From UMGS1668 sp035447605 (lineage in GTDB: Bacteria > Bacillota > Clostridia > Oscillospirales > Ruminococcaceae), in contig DAOTHJ010000017.1 of assembly GCA_035447605.1 (NCBI GenBank), positions 1-51,197 of the forward strand: a stretch of 51,197 nt of DNA. The letters are read 5' to 3'. Both the position numbers and the translations under genes were made by a program. Under the pieces are notes generated by a model. The model ran no database searches and was not told where the DNA came from. It was given only the letters and a program-made list of their open reading frames with translations. Of the stretch, positions 42,201 through 49,465 are shown one piece after another (the stretch's first letter is position 1; every line of letters starts with the position of its first letter).

Positions 42201-43351
42201 ATCGTCCAAGTAATGGTGCGGTTGGTCGGATCGTAGGTGCCGCTGCTGCCGGCATCGTTCGTCGTGCCGCCCTTTTCGATCCATTTCGGAGTAAACTTGA
42301 CTTCAAAAGAGCCGCTGTCCAGCTCATTTTCATCCGCATCCTGCAGAGCGGCGGTATTTGTCACCTTCTGCTCGGCGGTGGCATAGAGAGCCGCATCCGT
42401 GAGCGCCGTTTGGAAGGTGACCGTCACGGGGCTCGCCGTCTCCTCGGGAAATTCATAGACGAGCGTATTGTCTTCATAGGTGGGGGCGGCGTTTTCGCCT
42501 TCCACTTGAAACGAATCTTCGACATAAGTTCCCACGTTTGTGAGATGATCGACAAACCGATAACCGGCAAGATCAATCTCTTCGCCGCCCTGCGTCGCAG
42601 AGACTTCCACCGACCAATTGATGCAGCGGTCGGCGAAATTCACGGCGCCCGATTTTACGACATCATAAAGGATCTCCTCGGGCGGAACCGCAACAGTATA
42701 GGTTTTCTCCAGAATTGTGACGACATGATCCCCCGCTTCGCCCGCGGAGCCGGTATTGTCATACTCAAATTCAGCCGAGAAATTGCAAGTTACATCGTTG
42801 GTCCCTTCGACAAAAATGCTGTCGTCCCCGTCGAACACCACGTTGGCGGTGACCATTTTCGTAACGGGATCCGTGGAGAAAGAGGCATGCCCGACGACGA
42901 CGCCCGCATTTTTGAGTTCAATGCTGACACCGCTTGCGGTCAGCAGAAACGCATTGCTCAGCGCAAACGAGGCGGTATCGCCCTTATGTACCGGATTGGC
43001 CGGAGTCGGATCGTCGCCCTCCACCGGTACGCCGAAAGAGATCTCGACTCTGATTGGCTCTGTACTCAGGATGGTGCCGTTTTCCGGGATCGCCGCCCCC
43101 TCCTGGGTGACGGTCAGCGTGACGTCGGTCAAATAAGCGGTCACGTCGACGCTGCCGGTCGTACCCTCCATGGATACAGATTCCTCGGAGGAGGGTTCTT
43201 CAAAGGGAGATTCCTCCGAAGAGGATTCCTCCACCGGCAGCAGATCGCCTTCGTCCTCCGCATAGGCGGGAACAACCGGCAAAAGGACATTGAGCACCAG
43301 AATCAGCGCCAGCGCCCATCTCAAAAATACCCATTTTTTCTTTGTTGTCAT
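39293..43351 (-). CDS. Large Cna_B/isopeptide-type surface protein with VPNTS sorting signal
   Basis: This 1352-residue protein has a signal peptide (about 1-31), an acidic linker, then a collagen-binding-like beta domain (about 60-200). Repeated DUF11-type isopeptide-like modules run to about 980. A SpaA/Cna_B domain (about 984-1055) has Lys in RITKTDE and Glu in LRETEAPEGY, which would form an internal bond. Two DUF7601-like modules (about 1085-1195 and 1202-1310, each starting LTITK) follow. The C terminus has the sorting motif VPNTSD, a hydrophobic helix and a KKKKDKK tail. The Thr is kept but Gly of LPxTG is Ser. It is probably anchored by the neighbouring SrtB and acts in adhesion. Confidence 0.85.
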   Translation of the reverse strand: MTTKKKWVFLRWALALILVLNVLLPVVPAYAEDEGDLLPVEESSSEESPFEEPSSEESVSMEGTTGSVDVTAYLTDVTLTVTQEGAAIPENGTILSTEPIRVEISFGVPVEGDDPTPANPVHKGDTASFALSNAFLLTASGVSIELKNAGVVVGHASFSTDPVTKMVTANVVFDGDDSIFVEGTNDVTCNFSAEFEYDNTGSAGEAGDHVVTILEKTYTVAVPPEEILYDVVKSGAVNFADRCINWSVEVSATQGGEEIDLAGYRFVDHLTNVGTYVEDSFQVEGENAAPTYEDNTLVYEFPEETASPVTVTFQTALTDAALYATAEQKVTNTAALQDADENELDSGSFEVKFTPKWIEKGGTTNDAGSSGTYDPTNRTITWTIIVNHMEASLTNAVIIDALPSGLTFDSATVQAWTGTAWGAATSLTPTGNNFALGNISTKMLLTIVTKVTDEAYTAKITNFTNTASLKWDGGPATGPSASKTVGIGYNAISKSGTADVVSQQVHWTVTVDTKGQTIPDLTVYDLLVYGGSALNLGTVTGIPAGISTSDLTQRYNQKYEENSFAGSGLQIMVYPIERDGVRVADLLKITGFVMDAINTFHFDTIVLNPAVFAGNSTTSVTNTATLFSANTKLSAATNSVNYPSRMLIKRMLTRTAAADPASGVNSGITNDMSLGFNYQEKSAVFRIGVNSNGMDLNNAVNAAGQTLGTTTVTDTLPEGWEFTEIAPGVDYLVFEGTGNADGTVVASDTTPDTVAGLTANITGGTATFTFAALNRPYAILVKAQLTEETAAVYFSENHTWTDTNSVSLKTTNWTAGVGSSQSVRIVSTILEKDTIRPEAGELLWTVDYKPYELTQPGTKLKDTLPAGIDLRVDSKGSLILEGNIAATELILNIDGTYTPGAPVMLTEGETIFYDPMTRELSFLLPDSAKACRLTYLTDVTGDPGTISNSVLLLDGDTEQESTGKPYVILEEDGAATFQRSGWVRITKTDESGEPLEGARFTLFASDGETVVKTGITGADGVLKFKVIPDGEYVLRETEAPEGYGLSAKVHTLTVTTAGGVVTSSIDGKTGSDSNTLEVQNFPEGTVGNLTITKSVAGNRADEEKAFDFTVIFEGADGTYEYLGSGVPDGTIRSGDTVSLAHGQSITIINLPKDAAYTVTEADYRSEGYRTVSEGAEGVIIADATQTASFTNTKNRVKDDDKKPVEKGTLTITKTVSGDLGDKDQLFTFVVSFDTDDTFRYSGSKSGTIEDGGTIQLRHGESVTIRNIPAGTVYKVTEKEAGKDGYVTSSTGASGKITESGKTAAFVNEKESVPNTSDESKDTLWLTGLAASILLLLGAIGLSLAFKKKKDKK

Positions 43352-43580
43352 GGTTCTCTCTTTCTCTCTGCGAATCGCATGATTTTTGTTCCGTCCGGGC
43401 GAAGCGCCATATTATACCGCCCGTGGTTTTTCTCCTCCGGAGCAATGCGGAAATGGAAAAAGGGGATGCTTTTTCTTCCTATTTGATAATAAATATCTTT
43501 AAGACTCTCATAAGAAGTATACAAGAGACGCCTTTCCGGTGCTTGAAAATGCGGGAAAAGTGGGTGCTCTTCCTTGGCGA
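43352..43580. other. Intergenic region between surface protein and HTH regulator
   Basis: A minus-strand TATAAT (43416-43411) lies about 60 bp before the surface-protein start, but no -35 element is placed correctly upstream. This suggests an activator-dependent or weak promoter. No gene is seen. Confidence 0.45.
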
Positions 43581-43613
43581 AAAAAGAAATTTTAATGGGG
43601 TAAATTTCTTTTT
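43581..43613. promoter_or_regulatory. Perfect 12-bp inverted repeat, probable operator
   Basis: AAAAAGAAATTT (43581-43592) and AAATTTCTTTTT (43602-43613) with a 9-bp spacer, just upstream of the regulator's -35 element. It is a candidate binding site for the adjacent HTH protein. Confidence 0.65.
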
Positions 43614-43625
43614 AAAGAAAACAAA

Positions 43626-43655
43626 TTGGTGGCACGGCCCCAAATCCGCTATAAT
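43626..43655 (+). promoter_or_regulatory. Promoter of the HTH regulator
   Basis: TTGGTG (43626-43631), 18-bp spacer, TATAAT (43650-43655). Confidence 0.65.
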
Positions 43656-43691
43656 CAAGTCATACCACGCGTCGAACGGAGGGGAAACGCC

Positions 43692-45104
43692 ATGAAAACC
43701 GGCGCACTGCTGGAATCGCTGATCAATCTCGCCCAGATACAGAAAACCGATCTCGCCATCAGCATGAATATGACGCCGAGCGGGCTCAGCAAGATTCTGA
43801 CCGGAAAGAGGCTCCCCTTTTTTAAAGAAAAGCGGGCTTTCAGCCGGCAGGCGGCCGGATACTTCGCCGAGGCACTCTTCTGCCGGGACTGCTACCTGAA
43901 ATTGAAGAGCATCTTTCCGATCCTCTATGATTTCAGCACGAAGTATGAGCTGGAAACGTTTCTAACGTATGCCATTGATTATACGCTGAGCAGCGATTTC
44001 TTTGAGGAAAACGGAGGAGACCGGGACTATCCCGACCGGGAGCTTAGCTTTCTGGGAAAGACGACGATCCTCAACATGTTTTGCGTGACTATCTCCGACT
44101 ATTTTATGACCGAGCCGGAGACTCCGCTGGAGTTTTACAGCTCCCTGCCCACGATTGATCCGTTTTACTCCGACATTTTTTCCCGTCTCAAATTCTCCGT
44201 CGCCGAAAACGGGCGGCGTATCTCCTTCCACCACCTGTTCGACACGCCCTCCTTCGAGGCGTCTGCCGGCAGATCCGATACCGATATTCTTTCTTATCTT
44301 TCAAAAATGGAGCAATATGTGGATCTGACCCTGTGGCAGGCCGAGGAAAAGGTGGCCCCGTTCTTTCTGCTGAAAGATCGGTTTTTGCTGGTTTTTTCAA
44401 ACCAGATAGACGGATGGACGCCGCTGATGACGTTTATCACGCATAAGAGCTATCTGACCCTGTTTTTCCATTCTCTCACGAAGAAAAACGCGAGAAAAAT
44501 CAGTTACAGCGGGGATGAGGTGGCCAAGCTTCTGGAGACCGATCCTTTTCTGATCACCAGACTGGCGGGCGGGCATTTCGACGCCGTATATAACTTTTTG
44601 CCCATCGGCTATCTGTCAAGCCCCGAGGAATTTGCACAGATGAACGGTAAGGAGCCCGTGAAAAAGGGCATCTCGGACCTTTTTCGCTGCGCCATTGAAA
44701 AGAGCGATTCGTTTTTCATCTCCGTCGACAGCCTGTCTTCTTTTTACAATACGGGAAAGGTCATCGTGCCCCTGCTCGGCACGGTGGAGATCGCCAAAGA
44801 CCTCCGCATTCCCTATTTGATGCGCTACGATACGGTGATCGATAAAGGAGCCCTGCATGGCAAGGTTCGGATCACCAACAACGCGCTTCCTAAGATGTAT
44901 GCGCTCTGCGCCAAGGAGTTCAGCCTGATTTATCTGAACGGCGCCACCCGCGGATCCGAAAAAATCCACTATTTTCATTCCGACATCGTCCGGGATATTC
45001 TGGACGACGAGGTGGCGGGCGACTCGATGCAGTATGTGGAGTTCGGCCACGAGCTCTGGAATTCCTATATTGGCGGTCTCTCCAAAGGGCAGGCATGGAT
45101 CTGA
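43692..45104 (+). CDS. HTH regulator with large unrecognised C-terminal domain
   Basis: This 470-residue protein begins with a small helix-turn-helix (about 1-45; TDLAISMNMTPSGLSKILTGKRLP), similar to a Cro/CI-type fold, with ISMNMTPSGLSKIL as the recognition region. The remaining roughly 420 residues are unrecognised, rich in Phe/Tyr and without membrane helices. This size is unusual for a DNA-binding protein and suggests a built-in sensor or partner domain. The ATG at 43692 has GGAGGGG upstream; a longer frame from 43626 covers the promoter. It is divergent from the surface-protein/sortase operon, and a perfect inverted repeat lies between them, so control of that operon is the natural inference. 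Confidence 0.72.
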   Translation: MKTGALLESLINLAQIQKTDLAISMNMTPSGLSKILTGKRLPFFKEKRAFSRQAAGYFAEALFCRDCYLKLKSIFPILYDFSTKYELETFLTYAIDYTLSSDFFEENGGDRDYPDRELSFLGKTTILNMFCVTISDYFMTEPETPLEFYSSLPTIDPFYSDIFSRLKFSVAENGRRISFHHLFDTPSFEASAGRSDTDILSYLSKMEQYVDLTLWQAEEKVAPFFLLKDRFLLVFSNQIDGWTPLMTFITHKSYLTLFFHSLTKKNARKISYSGDEVAKLLETDPFLITRLAGGHFDAVYNFLPIGYLSSPEEFAQMNGKEPVKKGISDLFRCAIEKSDSFFISVDSLSSFYNTGKVIVPLLGTVEIAKDLRIPYLMRYDTVIDKGALHGKVRITNNALPKMYALCAKEFSLIYLNGATRGSEKIHYFHSDIVRDILDDEVAGDSMQYVEFGHELWNSYIGGLSKGQAWI

Positions 45105-45208
45105 CCGCAGGCGAAGAAGGCTTACGGAAGTTCTCTTCCCCCATGCTCATTTTTCCGAAAAAATCCGATGCTCAAGGCAAAATATTGCTCATTGCGCCGG
45201 ATAAGCAA

Positions 45209-45255
45209 AAGAAGCCCGTCTTTCCGCCGAAAGCAGAAGGACGGGCTTTTAAAAA
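45209..45255 (+). terminator. Terminator after the HTH regulator
   Basis: AAGCCCGTC (45210-45218) pairs with GACGGGCTT (45240-45248), then T-rich sequence. A further hairpin, GGCATCAG/CTGATGCC, follows near 45277-45302. Confidence 0.8.
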
Positions 45256-45348
45256 GATTCCACTGCCCAAAAAACGGGCATCAGGTGCCATGCTCTGATG
45301 CCTGCCGGCATCGGATTTGCAGAATCGGCGGAATTCGCCGCCAGGCTC

Positions 45349-45377
45349 TTGATTTTTTTCCATATCTTCTATATATT
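45349..45377 (+). promoter_or_regulatory. Promoter of the LRR lipoprotein
   Basis: TTGATT (45349-45354), 17-bp spacer, TATATT (45372-45377). A hairpin GGGTAAA/TTTACCC (45380-45386 with 45396-45402) starts just after, at the probable transcript 5' end. Confidence 0.65.
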
Positions 45378-45443
45378 TAGGGTAAATCCGGGAACTTTAC
45401 CCGGGCCGATATGGGCGAACCGGACAACAAGGGAGGGACCTCT

Positions 45444-47048
45444 ATGAAGAAAATATGGATAGGAATCCTGCTGGCCGCGTGCCTGACCGCGCTGCTTTCG
45501 GGATGCGCGGAAGAACAGACGGAACCGGCCTCCGGCGATGAAGCCGGAACTCCGGAAGTGGTCGTTTTTACAGACCCCGTGCTGGAAAGCATGGTTCGGG
45601 AAAAGATGGGCAAGCCCGAAGGAGACATCACCGCCGCCGAAGCCGAAGCGGTAAAAGAGCTCTCCCTCAATATCGAATGGCAGCCGGAGATCCCGCCGGA
45701 GACGCGGATCAAGGATCTCCACGGCCTTGAGTCTTTTAAGAATCTGGAGATGCTCGATCTGTCTTTTCATGATATTTCCGATATTTCTCCGCTTGCGGGG
45801 CTGACGAAGCTCACTTCTCTGTCGCTCGGCGGCAACACGGTCGCGGATCTTTCTCCGCTTTCGGGCTTAACCGACCTGAAGTGGCTGACCATCTTCAACA
45901 GCCAGGCGGAAGATTACAGCCCCCTTGAGAATCTGACCAATCTGGAAGGACTGATGGCCGGAGATTCGACGATCTCCGACGTAAGCGTGCTCTCGGGTCT
46001 GACAAATCTGAACCGGCTGAGCCTTGTGCGTGCCGGCGTAAGCGACGTCTCTTCGCTTGCCGGCCTGACGAACCTGCGGGCACTGTATCTGGAAGGCTGC
46101 CCGATCACGGACTATTCCCCGCTCGCGGAAATTTACCCGCTTTTAGAAGAAAAGGATTTCACGATGGTGACTTCTCTTTCGGAGCTGGGGTTCGTCCCGG
46201 TCAACGACGGCACGGAAATGTGTTTCCAATATGGAACGACCGAGATCAAGGTCGGCCGCGCGGAATGGAACCCGTCGGATGAGAATGCAAAAAACTATGT
46301 CTCTCTTTTTGAGCCGCAGGAAAGCGGCGGCGTGCTGGCGGTTTATTACACCCCGGATACACAGACTTATGATTTTAAATTGGATAATCTCAGCGGCAAA
46401 AAGACCGGATATTCTTACAACGCGGGAGACGGGACCTACGATTTCGGAAATCAGTCACAGCAGGACGTCGAAGAACTCCTGACGTCGATCCTCGGCGAAC
46501 CGGAGAACGGCGATCTGTTGGCCTCCCCCGCCGCCAATTTCAATGAGACGATTTTTGCTGCCTGCGGCATAAACGCCGACGTCCTGTGTGCCCTGCCGAA
46601 GGAATTCGTCACGCTTACCGGGCTCGGTTTTCAGAATCTTATTGAAAGCGACGGCGTCTGCACCTATCGGGATGAAAACGACCCGGCTCTGACCATCTCC
46701 GTGCACCATCCCGAATGGAACAATATCGAGTGGAACGTCGAGTATACGTTCCCGGTCAACGGCTACTCCGTCCGGGTATGGTATTACGAAAGCGAGCCGC
46801 GGTTCTTCGTCCGGGCGAAAGCGGCGGACGGAACCTCCGCGGACTATGAGTACCGGGTTGCGGAAAATCAGTATAACAACGGCATGGCGCCGGAGGGAAT
46901 GACTTCTGAGGACTATTTTGTGGGGATCTACGGCGACCCGGTTCCCGAAAGCGTCTTCGGCGAGGCGATCCGGCGGATGGAGCAGGAAATCGGCGACCGC
47001 TTCGGCATGAGCATCGACGAGCTGTATGCCCTGCCGGCCGGGGAATGA
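45444..47048 (+). CDS. Leucine-rich-repeat lipoprotein (internalin-like repeats)
   Basis: This 534-residue exported lipoprotein has lipobox LSGC with Cys21 and an acidic linker (22-40). About five bacterial 22-residue LRRs of the SDS22/internalin type lie at about 90-225, with the pattern LTxLxxLxLxxNxxxDLSPLxG. The following 300 residues form an unrecognised, beta-rich domain with many Trp/Tyr. The short N-terminal cap (VLESMVREKMGKPEGDIT, about 45-62) matches the helix cap seen before such LRRs. The ATG at 45444 has GGGAGGG upstream. It acts at the cell surface, probably binding protein or glycan. Nothing shows its partner. Confidence 0.82.
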   Translation: MKKIWIGILLAACLTALLSGCAEEQTEPASGDEAGTPEVVVFTDPVLESMVREKMGKPEGDITAAEAEAVKELSLNIEWQPEIPPETRIKDLHGLESFKNLEMLDLSFHDISDISPLAGLTKLTSLSLGGNTVADLSPLSGLTDLKWLTIFNSQAEDYSPLENLTNLEGLMAGDSTISDVSVLSGLTNLNRLSLVRAGVSDVSSLAGLTNLRALYLEGCPITDYSPLAEIYPLLEEKDFTMVTSLSELGFVPVNDGTEMCFQYGTTEIKVGRAEWNPSDENAKNYVSLFEPQESGGVLAVYYTPDTQTYDFKLDNLSGKKTGYSYNAGDGTYDFGNQSQQDVEELLTSILGEPENGDLLASPAANFNETIFAACGINADVLCALPKEFVTLTGLGFQNLIESDGVCTYRDENDPALTISVHHPEWNNIEWNVEYTFPVNGYSVRVWYYESEPRFFVRAKAADGTSADYEYRVAENQYNNGMAPEGMTSEDYFVGIYGDPVPESVFGEAIRRMEQEIGDRFGMSIDELYALPAGE

Positions 47049-47062
47049 CATCCGGCCCCAAA

Positions 47063-47099
47063 AAAAGAGCCATCGGCGCCCGCCGATCGTCCTCTTTTG
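47063..47099 (+). terminator. Terminator after the LRR gene
   Basis: AAAAGAG (47063-47069) pairs with CTCTTTT (47092-47098), and ATCGGCG pairs with CGCCGAT inside. Confidence 0.8.
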
Positions 47100-47159
47100 A
47101 AAAAGCCGGCGCCGTACAGCTGTGTCAGGGAACGATCCTGCGTTAAAAAATAGACTGCG

Positions 47160-47190
47160 GGGCGGCTTTTTTAGCTGCCTCGCCCTTTTT
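47160..47190 (+). terminator. Second terminator-like hairpin
   Basis: GGGCGGC and GCTGCCTCGCCC-like arms around a T-rich loop, followed by TTTTT. It probably backs up the previous terminator. Confidence 0.45.
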
Positions 47191-47254
47191 ATGCTCCGCT
47201 GCGGGTTTTCTCTCACATTTGTGAGGCTTTTTGGCAATAATTTAGCGGAATATC

Positions 47255-47284
47255 TTGCAATTTGCCGAAAATATATTGTATCAT
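47255..47284 (+). promoter_or_regulatory. Promoter of the diguanylate cyclase gene
   Basis: TTGCAA (47255-47260), 18-bp spacer, TATCAT (47279-47284). A palindrome CTCACATTTGTGAG lies upstream at 47211-47224. Confidence 0.55.
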
Positions 47285-47330
47285 AGATAATTAATCCAAC
47301 CTGATTTTTTGCGGCAAGGGAGGCGATCGT

Positions 47331-48467
47331 ATTCAGAATCTGGTCTATACGGAACTGAACATCTTTTGCCTCGCCATTCTGCTTTTGATTTCCCTGAATA
47401 TTTATCACCGCAGCAGTCTTTATCTGCCGGATCAGCAGCTGTATCTTGCCCTGCTTCTCACCAACACCGTGATTCTGATCCTGGATTCGCTGATGTGGAT
47501 GTTCGACGGCCAGCCCGGCAGCGCCGTCTCCCTCACCTATCCGATCGTCACCGGGTGCTACTATATCCTGAACCCGCTGATCTGCGTGCTGTGGAACTAT
47601 TATGTGGATTATTACATCCATAAAAGCCAGTCGCACCTCCGAAAGTTCGCCATCCCCCTGATGCTTCCGGCTCTGATCAACGTGATCCTCGTCATCATGA
47701 ACCCTTTCAACAATATCCTGTTTTATATTGATGAAAACAACGTCTACCACCGCGGCCCCTACTTCCCTGTGATGGCGATCATCAGCTTTCTGCTCTGTGT
47801 CTACTCGACGGTCTATGTCCTGTTCAGCCGCAAAAGGCTGCCCTCCAAGGAATTCGGAACCCTGCTCATCTTCCCGCTTCTTCCGGTCCTCGGAGCCGTC
47901 ATCCAGACGCTGCATTACGGTCTTTCGCTGATTTGGGCCGGCGCGACCTTCTCCCTTCTTTTGACGTTTTTCAACATCCAGAATGTTCAGCTCGATACGG
48001 ATTATCTGACAAACCTCCACAACCGCCGCCAGCTTGACAACTATCTGCACATCAGAAGCCAGCGCCTGCGCGGCAAAGTGATGGCCGGCATCATGATCGA
48101 CGTGGACCGCTTCAAGTCCATCAATGACACCTATGGGCACGACAGCGGCGACCGGGCTCTGAAATACGTTGCCGATATTCTGAGGGAAACTTTCCGGAGA
48201 AGCGACTTCCTGGCAAGGTACGGCGGCGACGAATTCGTTGTCGTGATGACGATCAAGGATACCGCCGATCTGGAAAAAGCCATCCGCCGGCTCAATGAGA
48301 ACGTGGAACAGTTTAATGCCAAGCAGCTCGTCCCTTACGAAATTCATTTGAGCGCGGGGTACGAATGTTATTCCTCCGAATATGCAAACGTCTCCGATTT
48401 TCTCAAGCACATCGACGATCTGATGTATATCAATAAACAAAAAGCAAAAGCCGCCTGTCTGTTGTGA
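47331..48467 (+). CDS. Membrane diguanylate cyclase (GGDEF), apparent ATT start
   Basis: This protein of 378 residues makes cyclic di-GMP. The N-terminal half has about six membrane helices (a sensor of unknown ligand), and the GGDEF domain covers about 220-375. The active-site GGDEF is at 298-302, and the inhibitory I-site RxxD (RRSD) lies just before it, so both catalysis and product inhibition should work. The only strong ribosome site, AAGGGAGG (about 47316-47323), is 7 nt before ATT at 47331. The resulting start, (M)QNLVYTELN, makes a normal first helix. Downstream TTG 47385 would cut that helix and lacks a site. ATT initiation is inferred. A sequencing error is the alternative. Confidence 0.82.
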   Translation: MQNLVYTELNIFCLAILLLISLNIYHRSSLYLPDQQLYLALLLTNTVILILDSLMWMFDGQPGSAVSLTYPIVTGCYYILNPLICVLWNYYVDYYIHKSQSHLRKFAIPLMLPALINVILVIMNPFNNILFYIDENNVYHRGPYFPVMAIISFLLCVYSTVYVLFSRKRLPSKEFGTLLIFPLLPVLGAVIQTLHYGLSLIWAGATFSLLLTFFNIQNVQLDTDYLTNLHNRRQLDNYLHIRSQRLRGKVMAGIMIDVDRFKSINDTYGHDSGDRALKYVADILRETFRRSDFLARYGGDEFVVVMTIKDTADLEKAIRRLNENVEQFNAKQLVPYEIHLSAGYECYSSEYANVSDFLKHIDDLMYINKQKAKAACLL

Positions 48468-48493
48468 CGGCGGTTTTTTCCGTTTTCGGGATG

Positions 48494-48532
48494 AGCCGTC
48501 CGAAACAATGTTCGGGCGGTTTTTTGCAGAAA
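48494..48532 (+). terminator. Terminator of the GGDEF gene
   Basis: CCGTCCGAA pairs with TTCGGGCGG around ACAATG, followed by six T residues. Another GCCGCC/GGCGG hairpin with a T run overlaps the gene end (48449-48480). Confidence 0.85.
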
Positions 48533-48611
48533 AGGGCATCCGCGGCCTCATGGCAGTTTTCCCCACTTATTTTTGGGCAAAGCCGATCCATACTGTTTAT
48601 GAGGTGACGAT

Positions 48612-48779
48612 ATGGCGGATTATAAAGAGATGTACCTCTCCATGGTGCGCGCGTCCGAAAAGGCCGTTCGCATTTTGATCGACGCGCAGCAGCGATGCGA
48701 GGAACTGTATCTGGAAGTGGAAGAGGAAGGCCCGTCCGTATTTGATTTCCGGGGCCCGCAGGAACAGGACAACAAATAA
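48612..48779 (+). CDS. Small acidic hypothetical protein, 55 residues
   Basis: This short frame reads MADYKEMYLSMVRASEKAVR onward. It is a compact helix-rich, acidic protein with a single Cys (CEELYLEVEEE), ending DFRGPQEQDNK. GAGGTGAC lies 5 bp before the ATG, and codon use matches neighbouring genes. The pattern of a conserved N-terminal MADYKEMY-type helix fits small proteins I have seen in clostridial genomes without a named function. It is a plausible real gene because no stop interrupts it and the ribosome site is good. It is separate from the SMI1 gene downstream, which has its own promoter. Confidence 0.72.
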   Translation: MADYKEMYLSMVRASEKAVRILIDAQQRCEELYLEVEEEGPSVFDFRGPQEQDNK

Positions 48780-48792
48780 GAAAAGGTTTTTC

Positions 48793-48821
48793 TTTTCAAA
48801 TGCGGCCGGATCTGCTACAAT
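48793..48821 (+). promoter_or_regulatory. Candidate promoter of the SMI1/KNR4 gene
   Basis: TTTTCA (48793-48798), 17-bp spacer, TACAAT (48816-48821); the -35 is weak. Confidence 0.45.
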
Positions 48822-48883
48822 AGCGGCGGATCTGCCCGCATGTGAAGAGGCCCGGCCCGCGGCGGGAGGGAAAGGAAACGGAT

Positions 48884-49291
48884 ATGAAGCTGTCATGGTA
48901 TTTTTCCGAGCCGCTGGAGACTCCGGACCGGATCCGCGAATTTGAGACGGCCGAGGCGTATATCTTTCCGGCCGATTTCGTAAAATGCGTCAGGGCCCAT
49001 AACGGCGGCTACCCTTCCGCCGGGACCTTCGATACGGAGGAAACCGAGGAGCGGGAACTCCGGTCCCTGCTCTCGTTCAACAGGGATTCGGAAACCAGCA
49101 TCTGGGAGAAAACCGCCCGGCTGAAGGAGACTTTCGGGGATCGGTATCTGCCCTTTGCGGAGGACGACTTCGGGAATCCGGTGTGCTTTGCGCGGGAGGA
49201 TGGAGCCGTTGTCTTCATCGACTTGCGTACCGGCGCGGAGGAATGGGCCGCCGGGAGCTTCGCCGGATTTCTCGACAGGCTCTATGAGTGA
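48884..49291 (+). CDS. SMI1/KNR4 (SUKH) family protein
   Basis: This 135-residue protein has the SUKH fold pattern: an N-terminal strand/helix (FPADFVKCVRAHNGGYPSAG, about 27-46), the SLLSFN segment, then FGDRYLPFAEDDFGNPVCF (about 86-104), and a C-terminal VVFIDLRTGAEEWAAGSFAGFLDRL. These match SMI1/KNR4 proteins, which in bacteria often act as immunity proteins to contact-dependent toxins. No toxin is adjacent here, so an immunity role is unsupported locally. The ATG at 48884 has AAAGGAAACGG upstream; the longer frame from 48842 has no ribosome site. Confidence 0.8.
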   Translation: MKLSWYFSEPLETPDRIREFETAEAYIFPADFVKCVRAHNGGYPSAGTFDTEETEERELRSLLSFNRDSETSIWEKTARLKETFGDRYLPFAEDDFGNPVCFAREDGAVVFIDLRTGAEEWAAGSFAGFLDRLYE

Positions 49292-49296
49292 CCTCT

Positions 49297-49330
49297 CGCC
49301 GCTCCAAGGCAGGAATCCGGCGTTTTTTTT
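49297..49330 (+). terminator. Terminator of the SMI1/KNR4 gene
   Basis: CGCCG (49297-49301) pairs with CGGCG (49318-49322), followed by eight T residues; the loop is long and the stem short. Confidence 0.6.
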
Positions 49331-49403
49331 GCACTGTTATTAGGAAAATTGCCGTCCGCCTCCGGGCACGGCAGGAAAACCCTTCCAGAAACGGGCGCCC
49401 TGC

Positions 49404-49432
49404 TTGAATTTAACGGGCAAGGGTGATATACT
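49404..49432 (+). promoter_or_regulatory. Promoter of the second sortase gene
   Basis: TTGAAT (49404-49409), 17-bp spacer, TATACT (49427-49432). Confidence 0.75.
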
Positions 49433-49465
49433 TTATTATTATTCATCATAAGGATGGGCACGATT

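Noticed and set aside
47385..48467. TTG 47385 as start of the GGDEF protein
   Set aside because: It truncates the first membrane helix and has no ribosome site, whereas AAGGGAGG lies at proper distance from ATT 47331.
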